From: Algicola sp.
Lineage (GTDB): Bacteria > Bacteroidota > Bacteroidia > Flavobacteriales > Flavobacteriaceae
Direction: 5' to 3'
NCBI GenBank assembly: GCA_018222835.1
Contig: JAAEZN010000021.1
Coordinates: 1-43,940 of the forward strand
DNA length: 43,940 nt
Position numbers and translations under genes: made by a program. The notes under the pieces were generated by a model that ran no database searches, was not told where the DNA came from, and saw only the letters and a list, made by a program, of their open reading frames with translations. Shown here in pieces: positions 25,516 through 33,781 of this stretch (position 1 is its first letter; each line of letters begins with the position of its first letter).

Positions 25516-26736
25516 ATGGACTATAAAGCTTCAGAACACATACAAGACCTTCAATATTTTGGTGAATTTGGAGGTGTAAACCCCTCTATATCAGATTCAT
25601 CAACCTACACCTTCCTATCTGCAAAAACCATGTTCGACACCTTCGAAGGTAATACCGAAGGCTGCTATTTGTACAGCCGCCACTCCTCCCCTTCCAATTT
25701 ATATTTGGGTGAGGCCATGGCACAATTGGAAGGTACCGAATCCGCCAATGTTTATGCAAGTGGTATGGGAGCGATAACTGCGGTAATCCTTCAATTATGC
25801 GATTCTGGCGACCACATTGTTTGCAGTAGAACCATTTATGGGGGTACCTACGCATTTTTGAAAAATTTCGTAAAAAAGTTCAATATCTCTGTATCCTTTA
25901 TTGATATCACCGATTTAAATACGGTTGAAAATTCTATTACACCAAAAACCAAAATGATCTATTGCGAAGCAATAAGCAATCCACTTTTGGAAATAGCGGA
26001 CATCCCTTCTCTCTCCAAAATCGCAAAGAAAAACAGTATGCCACTCGTAGTGGACAACACCTTTTCCCCGTTAACTATTAGTGCAGCACAATTAGGAGCT
26101 GATATTGTAGTACACAGCCTCACTAAATTTATAAACGGAAGTAGTGATTGTGTTGCAGGTGCCGTTTGTGCTTCTACCGATTTTTGCTTGAGCTTAAAAG
26201 ATGTGAACAACGGAGCTGGTATGTTGTTGGGCAGTACTATGGACAGTTTAAGGGCCGCCTCCATTTTGAAAAATATGCGAACCCTGCACATCAGGATCAA
26301 AAAACATAGCGAAAATGCCTATTATTTGGCAAAACAGTTCCAGAACGATGGTTTAACCGTTGTGTACCCCGGTCTGGAAAACCATCCAGGTCATAATTTA
26401 ATGAATACACAAATGAACCCAGAATATGGTTACGGAGGAATGCTCACCCTAGATGTTGGATCAGTGGACAAAGCAAATGCCTTAATGGAATTGATGCAGC
26501 GAAAAAAACTAGGATATCTAGCTGTAAGCTTGGGCTTTTACAAAACTCTGTTCAGCGCTTCCGGCACTTCCACTTCCTCAGAAATCCCAGAAGAGGAGCA
26601 AAAAGAACTTGGTCTATCTCAAGGACTTATCCGCTTTTCCATTGGCTTGGACAACGATATACAGAAAACGTACAAAACCATGCGAGAGTGCATGGAAGAA
26701 CTGGGAATCTTGGCTCCGGATGCTAGTTTGGCCTAG
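25516..26736 (+). CDS. methionine gamma-lyase-like PLP enzyme (Cys/Met metabolism family)
   Basis: 406 residues of the gamma-subfamily of fold-type I PLP enzymes. Y108 lies in 'TIYGGTYAF', D180 in 'VVDNTF', and the PLP lysine is K204 in 'VHSLTKFINGSSD'. The N-terminal 'YLYSRHSSPSNLYLGEAMAQLEG' supplies the phosphate-binding Tyr and Arg from the partner subunit. A methionine gamma-lyase would split methionine into methanethiol, 2-oxobutanoate and ammonia. The Cys of P. putida lyase (C116, in YGCTFAF) is Gly110 here, so substrate preference may differ. Cystathionine gamma-lyase or a related desulfhydrase are alternatives. The adjacent Lrp regulator and NhaC transporter favour amino acid catabolism. 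Confidence 0.82.
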   Translation: MDYKASEHIQDLQYFGEFGGVNPSISDSSTYTFLSAKTMFDTFEGNTEGCYLYSRHSSPSNLYLGEAMAQLEGTESANVYASGMGAITAVILQLCDSGDHIVCSRTIYGGTYAFLKNFVKKFNISVSFIDITDLNTVENSITPKTKMIYCEAISNPLLEIADIPSLSKIAKKNSMPLVVDNTFSPLTISAAQLGADIVVHSLTKFINGSSDCVAGAVCASTDFCLSLKDVNNGAGMLLGSTMDSLRAASILKNMRTLHIRIKKHSENAYYLAKQFQNDGLTVVYPGLENHPGHNLMNTQMNPEYGYGGMLTLDVGSVDKANALMELMQRKKLGYLAVSLGFYKTLFSASGTSTSSEIPEEEQKELGLSQGLIRFSIGLDNDIQKTYKTMRECMEELGILAPDASLA

Positions 26737-26807
26737 TTAGCAAGCATATGAGGTTTGCACAACATAGTGCAAAATCGTAATATTACCTTCTAACAAACTC
26801 AGACCAA

Positions 26808-28298
26808 ATGCCGAAAAATACGGAAAAGCCTAAATTTAGGGAAGATGAACACATAGTAGAAAATAAAGATTTAACCATTGCAGAAGCATTGATTCCCGTT
26901 TTTGCCCTGGTCGCCATGTTGGCTTATAATGTTTATGTTTTTGGGGACGATGCCCTTAGTGGCTCCAACCAGTTTATTCTTCTAATGGGCGGCGCCGTTG
27001 CAGCTATTGTTGGTATTTTTAATAAGGTATCGTACAAAAGTATGATTGCCGAAGTAGCCGAGAATGTACGCTCCACTACTGGCGCCTTACTTATTCTTTT
27101 AATGGTAGGTGCTTTATCTGGAACTTGGTTGGTAAGCGGGATTATCCCGGCAATGATCTATTATGGGCTTCAAATATTAAATCCCACCATATTTTTGGCC
27201 GCAAGCGTTGTTATTTGTGCCATAATCTCCATTGCCACGGGAAGTAGCTGGACTACGGCCGCAACAGTTGGTATCGCTTTAATAGGCATCGGGGATGCAT
27301 TGGGTATTTCTCTTGGAATGACGGCCGGAGCAGTACTCTCTGGAGCGTATTTTGGTGACAAAATGTCTCCTTTGAGCGACACCACCAACTTGGCACCAGC
27401 TATGGCGGGCGGCGATCTGTTCTCCCACATTCGATATATGACCTATACCACGGTTCCAACTATTGTTGTAACCTTGATTGTATTCATTATTCTTGGTTTT
27501 ACCATCGACACATCTGGTGTGGCAGACACAAGTTCACTCCTTAATAATATTGGATCCACCTTTAATATAAATGGTTGGCTGTTCATTGTCCCTTTGGCTG
27601 TTATCGGCTTAATTGTAAAAAAAGCTCCGCCATTAATGGCACTTTTGATCGGAACTCTCCTGGGGGGTATTTTTGCCCTAATTTTTCAGCCAGAAATTGT
27701 CGCCAATATTGGTGGAGGTACCGCTCTAAATTTTGAATCGGGCTATAAAGGTATTTTAAACGCCATTACAGTGGATACCGCTATCGCAACTGACGACCCA
27801 GCTCTAAACGATTTGTTTTCCTCGGGAGGCATGTCGGGAATGCTCGGTACTATTTGGTTGATTGTATGCGCCATGGTATTTGGCGGCATCATGGATGGTA
27901 TCGGAGCTTTGGAACGCATCACAGAGTCCCTGCTTAAATTGGCCAAGACCACTTTTGGGTTGTTCGCCAGCACAGTAGGAAGCTGTTTAGCCTTGAACGT
28001 TACTGCATCCGACCAGTATTTGGCCATTGTAGTTCCCGGTAAAATGTTCGCCAAGGCCTACGAAGAGCGTGGTTTAGCTCCGGAAAACCTTAGTCGATCC
28101 TTGGAGGATTCTGGAACAGTAACTTCCGTTTTGGTTCCGTGGAACACCTGCGGCGCATATCATAGCGGAGTTTTGGGTGTTGGTGTCGCAGAGTATGCGG
28201 TGTATGCTGTTTTTAATTGGCTAAGTCCATTTATGACCTTGCTTTTTGCTGCATTTAGAATCAAGATAAAGCAGCTTTCCACACCAACGGCCAATTAA
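26808..28298 (+). CDS. NhaC-family Na+/H+ antiporter-like transporter
   Basis: 496 residues with about 11-12 hydrophobic segments. 'ATGSSWTTAATVGIALIGIGDALGISLGMTAGAVLSGAYFGDKMSPLSDTTNLAPAMAGGDLFSHIRYM' is the diagnostic NhaC block, and 'LNVTASDQYLAIVVPGKMFAKAYEERGLAPENLSRSLEDSGTVTSVLVPWNTCGAYHSGVLGV' the C-terminal one. Characterised relatives exchange Na+ for protons or malate/lactate (MleN). Some NhaC members are predicted methionine transporters (MetT). Position 71 bases after the lyase gene, same direction, makes a substrate such as methionine or an amino acid possible, but this is inference from context. Confidence 0.88.
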   Translation: MPKNTEKPKFREDEHIVENKDLTIAEALIPVFALVAMLAYNVYVFGDDALSGSNQFILLMGGAVAAIVGIFNKVSYKSMIAEVAENVRSTTGALLILLMVGALSGTWLVSGIIPAMIYYGLQILNPTIFLAASVVICAIISIATGSSWTTAATVGIALIGIGDALGISLGMTAGAVLSGAYFGDKMSPLSDTTNLAPAMAGGDLFSHIRYMTYTTVPTIVVTLIVFIILGFTIDTSGVADTSSLLNNIGSTFNINGWLFIVPLAVIGLIVKKAPPLMALLIGTLLGGIFALIFQPEIVANIGGGTALNFESGYKGILNAITVDTAIATDDPALNDLFSSGGMSGMLGTIWLIVCAMVFGGIMDGIGALERITESLLKLAKTTFGLFASTVGSCLALNVTASDQYLAIVVPGKMFAKAYEERGLAPENLSRSLEDSGTVTSVLVPWNTCGAYHSGVLGVGVAEYAVYAVFNWLSPFMTLLFAAFRIKIKQLSTPTAN

Positions 28299-28468
28299 GT
28301 TTTCTTTCTTCTTTTTTAGTGTGGTAATTTCCTTGAGAAGTTACCAGAAAACACCGTGAAATTTTGTCAAGAAAACAAGTTTTACAACAATTTGTTACAA
28401 CATAGTCACGGGTTATCCAACTATAAGAAATAGCAATTTGTATATGGTATAAACCCAAAAAACCATAG

Positions 28469-28476
28469 TATTTTTG
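28469..28476 (+). promoter_or_regulatory. candidate -7 element of the peroxiredoxin operon
   Basis: TATTTTTG is a full TAnnTTTG match 29 bases ahead of the ahpC ATG. The nearest upstream TTTG (28437-28440) is 28 bases away, too far for a normal -33, so an activator might help. The 207-base gap before ahpC otherwise shows only a weak TGGTAA/TTACCA repeat near its left end. Confidence 0.45.
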
Positions 28477-28505
28477 CTACTCGAAAAATTTAAAAAACTC
28501 AATAA

Positions 28506-29150
28506 ATGACTTTAGTAGGAAGAAAATTCCCGAACATGGAAGTAAATGCCATCGATGAAATGGGCGACACGTTCAAAATCAACATTTTAGAGAAGGCCAA
28601 AGCCGAAAACAAAAAAGTTTTGTTGTTCTGGTACCCAAAAGATTTCACTTTCGTTTGCCCAACAGAACTTTTTGCCTTTCAACAAAACCTAGGTGAATTT
28701 GAAAAAAGAAATACCATAGTCATTGGTGCTTCTTGCGATACTGCCGAAGTTCATTTTGCATGGTTGAACACCGAAAAAGACAATGGCGGAATCGAAGGTG
28801 TTTCCTATCCACTAGTTTCGGACAGCAATAGAAATTTGGCATCTGCATTGGGTATTTTGGATATAATGAAGGAAGACTATAACGAGGAAACCAACTCTGT
28901 TGTGGTAGAAGGCGACAATGTTACATACAGAGCCACTTACTTGATCGATGAAGAAGGAACTGTTTTCCACGAAAGCATCAACCACATGCCATTGGGGAGA
29001 AATGTTAGCGAATTCTTGCGCTTAGTGGACGCTTATACCCACGTACAGGAAAAAGGTGAGGTTTGTCCAGCGAACTGGGAAGAAGGTAAAGAAGCCATGA
29101 GCGCCGACAGAGCCGGAGTATCCAATTATTTGGCCAATCACGTAAACTAA
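28506..29150 (+). CDS. ahpC: typical 2-Cys peroxiredoxin (AhpC/Prx1 type)
   Basis: A thiol peroxidase reducing H2O2 and organic hydroperoxides in the cytosol. The 214 residues carry the peroxidatic C51 in 'YPKDFTFVCPTEL' and the resolving C187 in 'GEVCPANWEEGKEAM', i.e. the typical 2-Cys dimer type. 'YRATYLIDEEGTVFHESINHMPLGRNVSEFLRLVDA' is the conserved C-terminal half. No AhpF gene follows; instead a thioredoxin gene begins 6 bases after the stop, so thioredoxin is the likely electron donor. ATG start. Confidence 0.95.
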   Translation: MTLVGRKFPNMEVNAIDEMGDTFKINILEKAKAENKKVLLFWYPKDFTFVCPTELFAFQQNLGEFEKRNTIVIGASCDTAEVHFAWLNTEKDNGGIEGVSYPLVSDSNRNLASALGILDIMKEDYNEETNSVVVEGDNVTYRATYLIDEEGTVFHESINHMPLGRNVSEFLRLVDAYTHVQEKGEVCPANWEEGKEAMSADRAGVSNYLANHVN

Positions 29151-29156
29151 GACATT

Positions 29157-29471
29157 ATGGTTGTAGAATTGGACAAAGACAATCTAAACGAAGTCATTGC
29201 CAACAATGACAACGTAGTGGTGCAGTTCAGCGCTTCTTGGTGCGGCAACTGCAGAATAATGAAACCGAAGTTCAAGAAAGCAGCTTCTTTGAACGAGGAT
29301 ATTACGTTTGTAATGGTCGATGCCGAAAAATTCCCAGAATCCAGAAAGTTGGCAAATGTGGACAACCTGCCCACTTTCGCCTCATTTTCAAAAGGATCGT
29401 TAAAGAATCAGGTGCAGACCAATAAGTATGATGTTTTAAAAGACTTGATCAATGAAATTGCCCATAATTAA
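29157..29471 (+). CDS. thioredoxin family protein
   Basis: 104 residues, a single thioredoxin domain without signal peptide. The active site is W28-C29-G-N-C32 in 'FSASWCGNCRIMKPKFKK', where classic thioredoxins have WCGPC; Asn in place of Pro should shift the redox potential. The cis-Pro is in 'VDNLPTFASFSKG'. It begins 6 bases after ahpC and overlaps the next gene by 20 bases, so it probably reduces the peroxiredoxin and is made together with it. Confidence 0.93.
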   Translation: MVVELDKDNLNEVIANNDNVVVQFSASWCGNCRIMKPKFKKAASLNEDITFVMVDAEKFPESRKLANVDNLPTFASFSKGSLKNQVQTNKYDVLKDLINEIAHN

Positions 29472-29709
29472 ACAATTGGTCAATTTTGCCGAGGAGCATG
29501 ATGAGGACTATCTACAGGAAACAGCGGACACCTTGGAAAGTGTGTGCGAAGTTTCCAGTTTAAAAGATGAAGAACTTGATATGATCGGAGAATTGATCTC
29601 GAACCTTTATGGTGCCATAGAGGTATCCAACGAAATCAAAAAAGGAACTCCCAAAAAAGAAGCCTTGAACGGTTTTATGTCAAGAGTACTCGGCTCAATC
29701 GACAAGTAA
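29452..29709 (+). CDS. small conserved Bacteroidota protein of unknown function (DUF6952-like)
   Basis: 85 residues, acidic and predicted all-helical: 'MKLPIIKQLVNFAEEHDEDYLQETADTLESVCEV' then 'SLKDEELDMIGELISNLYGAIEVSNEIKKGTPKKEALNGFMSRVLGSID'. There is one cysteine. It overlaps the thioredoxin gene by 20 bases, showing translational coupling, and is closed by a strong terminator, so it belongs to the peroxiredoxin-thioredoxin operon. I believe small proteins of this kind recur beside thioredoxin in flavobacteria, and the DUF label is from memory. A partner or regulator of the redox pair is a guess from context. Confidence 0.75.
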   Translation: MKLPIIKQLVNFAEEHDEDYLQETADTLESVCEVSSLKDEELDMIGELISNLYGAIEVSNEIKKGTPKKEALNGFMSRVLGSIDK

Positions 29710-29737
29710 CATACATTTGCACAAACATTAAAACAAG

Positions 29738-29772
29738 AACCTTCCCGAAGTCTGTTACGGGAAGGTTTTTTT
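29738..29772 (+). terminator. intrinsic terminator of the ahpC-trx operon
   Basis: Perfect 10-bp stem AACCTTCCCG/CGGGAAGGTT (29738-29747 and 29758-29767) with a 10-base loop, ending in seven T from 29766. It lies 28 bases after the last stop codon. Confidence 0.92.
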
Positions 29773-29774
29773 AG

Positions 29775-29782
29775 TATTTTTG
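29775..29782 (+). promoter_or_regulatory. -7 element of the tpx promoter
   Basis: TATTTTTG, full TAnnTTTG match, two bases after the terminator T-run and 22 bases ahead of the tpx ATG. A TCTG at 29751-29754 is 20 bases upstream, inside the terminator loop, and could serve as a weak -33. Confidence 0.5.
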
Positions 29783-29804
29783 GATTCGAATCAAAACTAC
29801 GACT

Positions 29805-30311
29805 ATGGCAACTGTTACACTTAAAGGAAATAAATTTAATACGCTTGGAAACCTACCAACCAAAGGTTCCCAGGCCCCAAACTTTACTCTAGTAAAAAAC
29901 GACCTCTCCACCGTAAGCCTATCCGACTACAAAGGTCAAAAGGTAGTTCTGAACATTTTTCCAAGTATAGACACCGGAACTTGTGCCCAGTCCGTTCGTC
30001 AGTTCAACCAAGAAGCCGCCGAGTTGGAGAATACCCGGATACTGTGCATCTCTAAAGATTTACCGTTCGCCCAAGCACGTTTTTGTGGCGCAGAGGGCAT
30101 CGACAAAGCTGAAACCCTTTCCGATTTTAGAGACGGGAACTTTGGAAAATCATATCACGTTGAATTTACCGACGGTCCTTTGCAAAGTTTGCTGTCACGT
30201 TCCGTTGTGGTAATCAATACAAACGGAGATGTAATCTATTCCGAGCAAGTAGCGGAAACTGTAGATGAGCCCAATTACAAGGTCGCCCTTGAAGCATTGA
30301 TAGATGCCTAA
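29805..30311 (+). CDS. tpx: thiol peroxidase (atypical 2-Cys peroxiredoxin)
   Basis: A thioredoxin-dependent lipid and alkyl hydroperoxide reductase. The 168 residues contain the peroxidatic C60 in 'FPSIDTGTCAQSVRQFN' and the resolving C94 in 'QARFCGAEGI', matching C61 and C95 of E. coli Tpx. 'VTLKGN', 'GSQAPNFTLVKNDLSTVSLSDYKGQKVVLNIFPS' is the usual N-terminus. The start of the next gene overlaps the end by 8 bases. A second peroxidase close to AhpC suggests a shared peroxide-defence zone, though a terminator separates the two. Confidence 0.96.
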   Translation: MATVTLKGNKFNTLGNLPTKGSQAPNFTLVKNDLSTVSLSDYKGQKVVLNIFPSIDTGTCAQSVRQFNQEAAELENTRILCISKDLPFAQARFCGAEGIDKAETLSDFRDGNFGKSYHVEFTDGPLQSLLSRSVVVINTNGDVIYSEQVAETVDEPNYKVALEALIDA

Positions 30312-30669
30312 AGAATCTTTTTTACAAAACAGGATAAAAAGTGTTGGGTACGCCCTAAAAGGCATGTTTCTTTTGTTGCGAACAGAGCCCAGCATTAAAA
30401 TCCAGTTTGTTATCGCATTGATTATTACGGCCTTCGGCTTTTACTTTCAAATCTCACGTACCGAATGGACCATACAACTCTTGTCCATAGGCATGGTAAT
30501 GGGGGTTGAAGGTGCAAATACGGCCATAGAGAAAGTCTGTGACTATATCCAACCCAATTTGGACCCCAAGATCGGATTGATAAAAGATATTTCTGCAGGA
30601 GCCGTTATGATAGTGTCGGTAATTGCGAGCATTATTGGATTGATCATCTATATACCCAAGATTTTTTAA
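30304..30669 (+). CDS. diacylglycerol kinase / undecaprenol kinase family membrane protein
   Basis: 121 residues with three transmembrane helices in the DgkA fold. 'RIKSVGYALKGMFLLLRTEPSIKIQFVIALIITAFGFYFQISRTEW' starts it. The active-site block 'VMGVEGANTAIEKVCDYIQPNLDPKIGLIKDISAGAVMIVSVIASIIGLIIYIPKI' carries the family's E..NTAIE and K..D.aAGAV motifs. It phosphorylates a lipid alcohol (undecaprenol or diacylglycerol) in the inner membrane. ATG overlaps the tpx stop by 8 bases. Confidence 0.92.
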   Translation: MPKESFLQNRIKSVGYALKGMFLLLRTEPSIKIQFVIALIITAFGFYFQISRTEWTIQLLSIGMVMGVEGANTAIEKVCDYIQPNLDPKIGLIKDISAGAVMIVSVIASIIGLIIYIPKIF

Positions 30670-30697
30670 GAAAAATCCAAGACCTCAAGAAGCAACG

Positions 30698-30705
30698 TAA
30701 ATTTG
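30698..30705 (+). promoter_or_regulatory. candidate -7 element ahead of ftsK
   Basis: TAAATTTG fits TAnnTTTG and lies 27 bases ahead of the ftsK ATG. No TTG is seen at -33. ftsK may also be read through from tpx-dgk, as the gap is short and holds no terminator. Confidence 0.35.
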
Positions 30706-30732
30706 TAACTTAGCCCCGCTTAAAATCGTTTG

Positions 30733-33123
30733 ATGGCAAAAAAAAGAACTAAATCCAAATCAAATAAAACTACCGCCACTGCCAAAAAGAAGGTGTCCTT
30801 TACACCTTCCAAGCAGAACAAGATTATTTTTGGTAGCCTTTTGATTGTTCTCAGCATTGCGCTTTTCTTCTCATTTATATCGTTCTATTTTACATGGCAA
30901 GAGGATCAGAGCATGCTGTCGCAATTTGCGGACCGTAACGCCGAAGCCAGTAATTTACTCAACAAGTTCGGGGCCAACGTAAGCCACTTTTTTATGTACA
31001 AAGGATTTGGCCTTGCCTCTTTCGCATTTCCATTTTTACTAGCCATAACAGGGCTATACCTATTTCTTGGTTTAAATGGAAAACGATTGATATCCAAATG
31101 GATATGGGGGTTGGTCGGAGTGGTTTGGGGTTCTGTGGCCCTTGGCTTCTTTGCGGCCGATTTTCCGCTTTTGGGCGGACTTATTGGCTACGAAATGAAC
31201 GATTTTCTTCAAGATTATACCGGTAAAATCGGAGTCTTCTTAATTTTGATTTTTGTTCTGATGGTGATTTTGGTTCAACTTTTTAATTTCACACCCGAAG
31301 GATTTACAAACTTCTTCAAAAGGCAAAAACAAAAGATAAAATCGGACTTAAACGAGAATTCTTCCTCTCAAACCTTGGAAACCTCGATTTCTGAGGAAGA
31401 CGGCAGCATCGAACTAACGACAAACGAAGACAGCGTTCCCGAAAAAATAGACACTTATACCCATAAAAAAGATATTCCTCCTTTGGATGAGGCAGGACTC
31501 GACGTCAATATTCCCGAAGAAGAGGAAACCGACATCGCCCTAAAGGTCGAGGAAACCCCAGTTGAAGAAGAGGAAACCGATGCCAAGGCAGCCAAATTGG
31601 TAGAAGACTTTGGTGAGTTCGACCCCAAATTGGAGTTGGGCAATTATAAATTCCCAACATTGGACCTATTGGAGGCACACGGTGCTTCTGGGGGTATTAC
31701 CATCAACCAAGAAGAGCTTGAAGAGAACAAGAACCGGATTGTAAGCACCCTCAAAAACTATAAGATCGGGATTGCACAGATCAAGGCTACCATTGGGCCA
31801 ACTGTTACCCTCTACGAAATTGTTCCCGAAGCGGGAATCCGCATCTCCAAGATCAAAAACCTGGAAGACGACATCGCTCTGTCCTTGGCTGCTTTGGGAA
31901 TCCGGATTATTGCCCCTATCCCCGGAAAAGGAACGGTAGGTATCGAGGTTCCCAACAAAAACGCCACAATTGTTTCCATGCGATCGGTAATTGCGTCCAA
32001 CAAATTTCAAAAAGCCGAAATGGAACTGCCTGTTGCATTCGGTAAAACTATCAGTAACGAGACTTTCGTGGTGGATTTGGCCAAAATGCCACACTTGTTA
32101 ATGGCGGGTGCCACGGGCCAAGGTAAATCAGTGGGGCTAAATGCCGTAATTACTTCCCTACTCTACAAAAAACACCCAGCCGAAGTCAAGTTTATTTTTG
32201 TGGATCCCAAAAAGGTAGAATTGACCCTTTACAATAAAATTGAACGTCATTTCTTGGCCAAACTACCTGATTCCGAAGAGGCTATCATAACAGACAACAC
32301 CAAGGTAATCAACACCTTGAACTCTCTTTGCATTGAAATGGACAACCGATATGAGCTATTGAAAACGGCCATGGTTCGAAACATTAAAGAGTACAATGCA
32401 AAATTCAAGGCAAGAAAATTAAACCCAAATGATGGGCACAAGTTTTTACCCTATATTGTTTTGGTAATCGATGAATTTGCCGATCTGATCATGACGGCCG
32501 GCAAAGAAGTAGAAACACCCATTGCCAGATTGGCACAATTGGCCCGGGCCATCGGTATTCACTTGATCATTGCAACGCAAAGACCATCGGTAAATGTGAT
32601 TACCGGTATAATCAAGGCCAACTTCCCTGCCAGAATAGCTTTTAGGGTAACCTCAAAAATTGACTCCAGAACCATTTTGGATGCGCAGGGCGCCGACCAA
32701 CTTATTGGTCGTGGAGATATGCTATACACCCAAGGAAATGATGTAACACGGCTACAATGTGCCTTTGTGGACACCCCCGAAGTGGCAAAAATAACGGACT
32801 ACATCGGGTCTCAACGAGCCTACCCCGAAGCACACTTACTTCCAGAGTATGTAGGCGAGGAAAGTGGCACAAGTCTTGATAATGATATCGCGGACAGGGA
32901 TGCTATGTTCCGGGAGGCTGCCGAAGTAATCGTTATCGCCCAACAAGGTTCCGCATCTTTGATCCAACGAAAATTAAAATTAGGGTACAATAGAGCTGGT
33001 CGAATTATAGATCAGTTGGAGGCCGCAGGAATTGTAGGGCCATTCGAAGGAAGTAAGGCACGACAAGTTTTGGTTCCGGATATGTACGCCCTAGATCAAC
33101 TATTAGAAAATGAAGCAAAATAA
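30733..33123 (+). CDS. ftsK: DNA translocase FtsK
   Basis: 796 residues from the ATG at 30733 (the codon before it is TTG). It pumps chromosome ends through the closing septum and helps resolve dimers. A basic N-terminus is followed by four hydrophobic segments (roughly 30-210) anchoring it in the inner membrane, then an acidic linker (about 210-300). Next come the alpha domain, the RecA-like motor with Walker A GATGQGKS at 459-466 and 'LPYIVLVIDEFADLIMTAGKEVE' as Walker B, and a C-terminal winged-helix gamma domain ('AEVIVIAQQGSASLIQRKLKLGYNRAGRIIDQLEAAGIVGP') that reads polar DNA motifs. The linker is far shorter than in E. coli FtsK (1329 residues), closer to SpoIIIE-size proteins. Confidence 0.96.
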   Translation: MAKKRTKSKSNKTTATAKKKVSFTPSKQNKIIFGSLLIVLSIALFFSFISFYFTWQEDQSMLSQFADRNAEASNLLNKFGANVSHFFMYKGFGLASFAFPFLLAITGLYLFLGLNGKRLISKWIWGLVGVVWGSVALGFFAADFPLLGGLIGYEMNDFLQDYTGKIGVFLILIFVLMVILVQLFNFTPEGFTNFFKRQKQKIKSDLNENSSSQTLETSISEEDGSIELTTNEDSVPEKIDTYTHKKDIPPLDEAGLDVNIPEEEETDIALKVEETPVEEEETDAKAAKLVEDFGEFDPKLELGNYKFPTLDLLEAHGASGGITINQEELEENKNRIVSTLKNYKIGIAQIKATIGPTVTLYEIVPEAGIRISKIKNLEDDIALSLAALGIRIIAPIPGKGTVGIEVPNKNATIVSMRSVIASNKFQKAEMELPVAFGKTISNETFVVDLAKMPHLLMAGATGQGKSVGLNAVITSLLYKKHPAEVKFIFVDPKKVELTLYNKIERHFLAKLPDSEEAIITDNTKVINTLNSLCIEMDNRYELLKTAMVRNIKEYNAKFKARKLNPNDGHKFLPYIVLVIDEFADLIMTAGKEVETPIARLAQLARAIGIHLIIATQRPSVNVITGIIKANFPARIAFRVTSKIDSRTILDAQGADQLIGRGDMLYTQGNDVTRLQCAFVDTPEVAKITDYIGSQRAYPEAHLLPEYVGEESGTSLDNDIADRDAMFREAAEVIVIAQQGSASLIQRKLKLGYNRAGRIIDQLEAAGIVGPFEGSKARQVLVPDMYALDQLLENEAK

Positions 33124-33127
33124 GACC

Positions 33128-33778
33128 ATGATGATCAAGAAAAGTATTCTTTTAATCGTATTGTTTGCCACAGGGCTTTTTTCTTACGGACAAAGTTCGG
33201 AAAAGGCCAAAGCACTTTTGGACGAAGTATATAACAAGGTGCAAAGCTATGACAACATTTATATTGACTTCCAATCCACTTTGGAGAATACGGAAGCAAA
33301 CCTAAAACAGGAAACCAACGGAAACGTAACCTTGGATGGAGAAAAATATTTACTGAACTACTTTGGGGCCAAACAAATGTACAATGGTAAAAAAGTGTAC
33401 ACCGTAGTTCCCGAAAACGAAGAAGTAACCATTGAAGATGTAAACGAGGACAATGATAATGTAAGCCCATCCAAAATGTTGACGTTTTATAAAACAGGAC
33501 ACAACTACAAATGGGACATTCTTCAAAATGTGGGCGGTAGAAAAATTCAATATGTCAAATTGATCCCGATAGACTCCAATACCGAGATCAAATCCGTTCT
33601 TTTGGGCATCGATACCCAGACCAAGCATATTTATAAGTTGATTCAAACAGGAAACAACGGTACAAAGACTACCATCACCGTTAATTCTTTCAAAACCAAT
33701 CAGCCCATTTCAAGTACTCTGTTTACCTTTGACGAGAAAAAGTACGAGGATAAAGGGTACTACATTATAAGAAACTAG
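33128..33778 (+). CDS. lolA: outer-membrane lipoprotein carrier LolA-like protein
   Basis: 216 residues from the first of two adjacent ATG codons at 33128. An ATG at 33110, inside ftsK, would add six residues before the same signal peptide. The signal peptide is 'MMIKKSILLIVLFATGLFSYGQ', then 'SSEKAKALLDEVYNKVQSYDNIYIDFQSTLENTEANLKQETNGNVTLDGEKYLLNYFGAKQMYNGKKVYTVVPENEEVTIED', the LolA half-barrel pattern. It would carry lipoproteins through the periplasm to the outer membrane. It lies between ftsK and an Lpt permease, an envelope-biogenesis group. Confidence 0.9.
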   Translation: MMIKKSILLIVLFATGLFSYGQSSEKAKALLDEVYNKVQSYDNIYIDFQSTLENTEANLKQETNGNVTLDGEKYLLNYFGAKQMYNGKKVYTVVPENEEVTIEDVNEDNDNVSPSKMLTFYKTGHNYKWDILQNVGGRKIQYVKLIPIDSNTEIKSVLLGIDTQTKHIYKLIQTGNNGTKTTITVNSFKTNQPISSTLFTFDEKKYEDKGYYIIRN

Positions 33779-33781
33779 GCA

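Noticed and set aside
28299..28345. TGGTAA/TTACCA repeat after the NhaC gene as terminator
   Set aside because: Weak six-pair stem followed by GAAAAC, not by T; no support as a terminator.
31666..32094. 142-codon minus-strand frame inside ftsK
   Set aside because: Antisense of the FtsK motor region, no start context and no recognisable domain.
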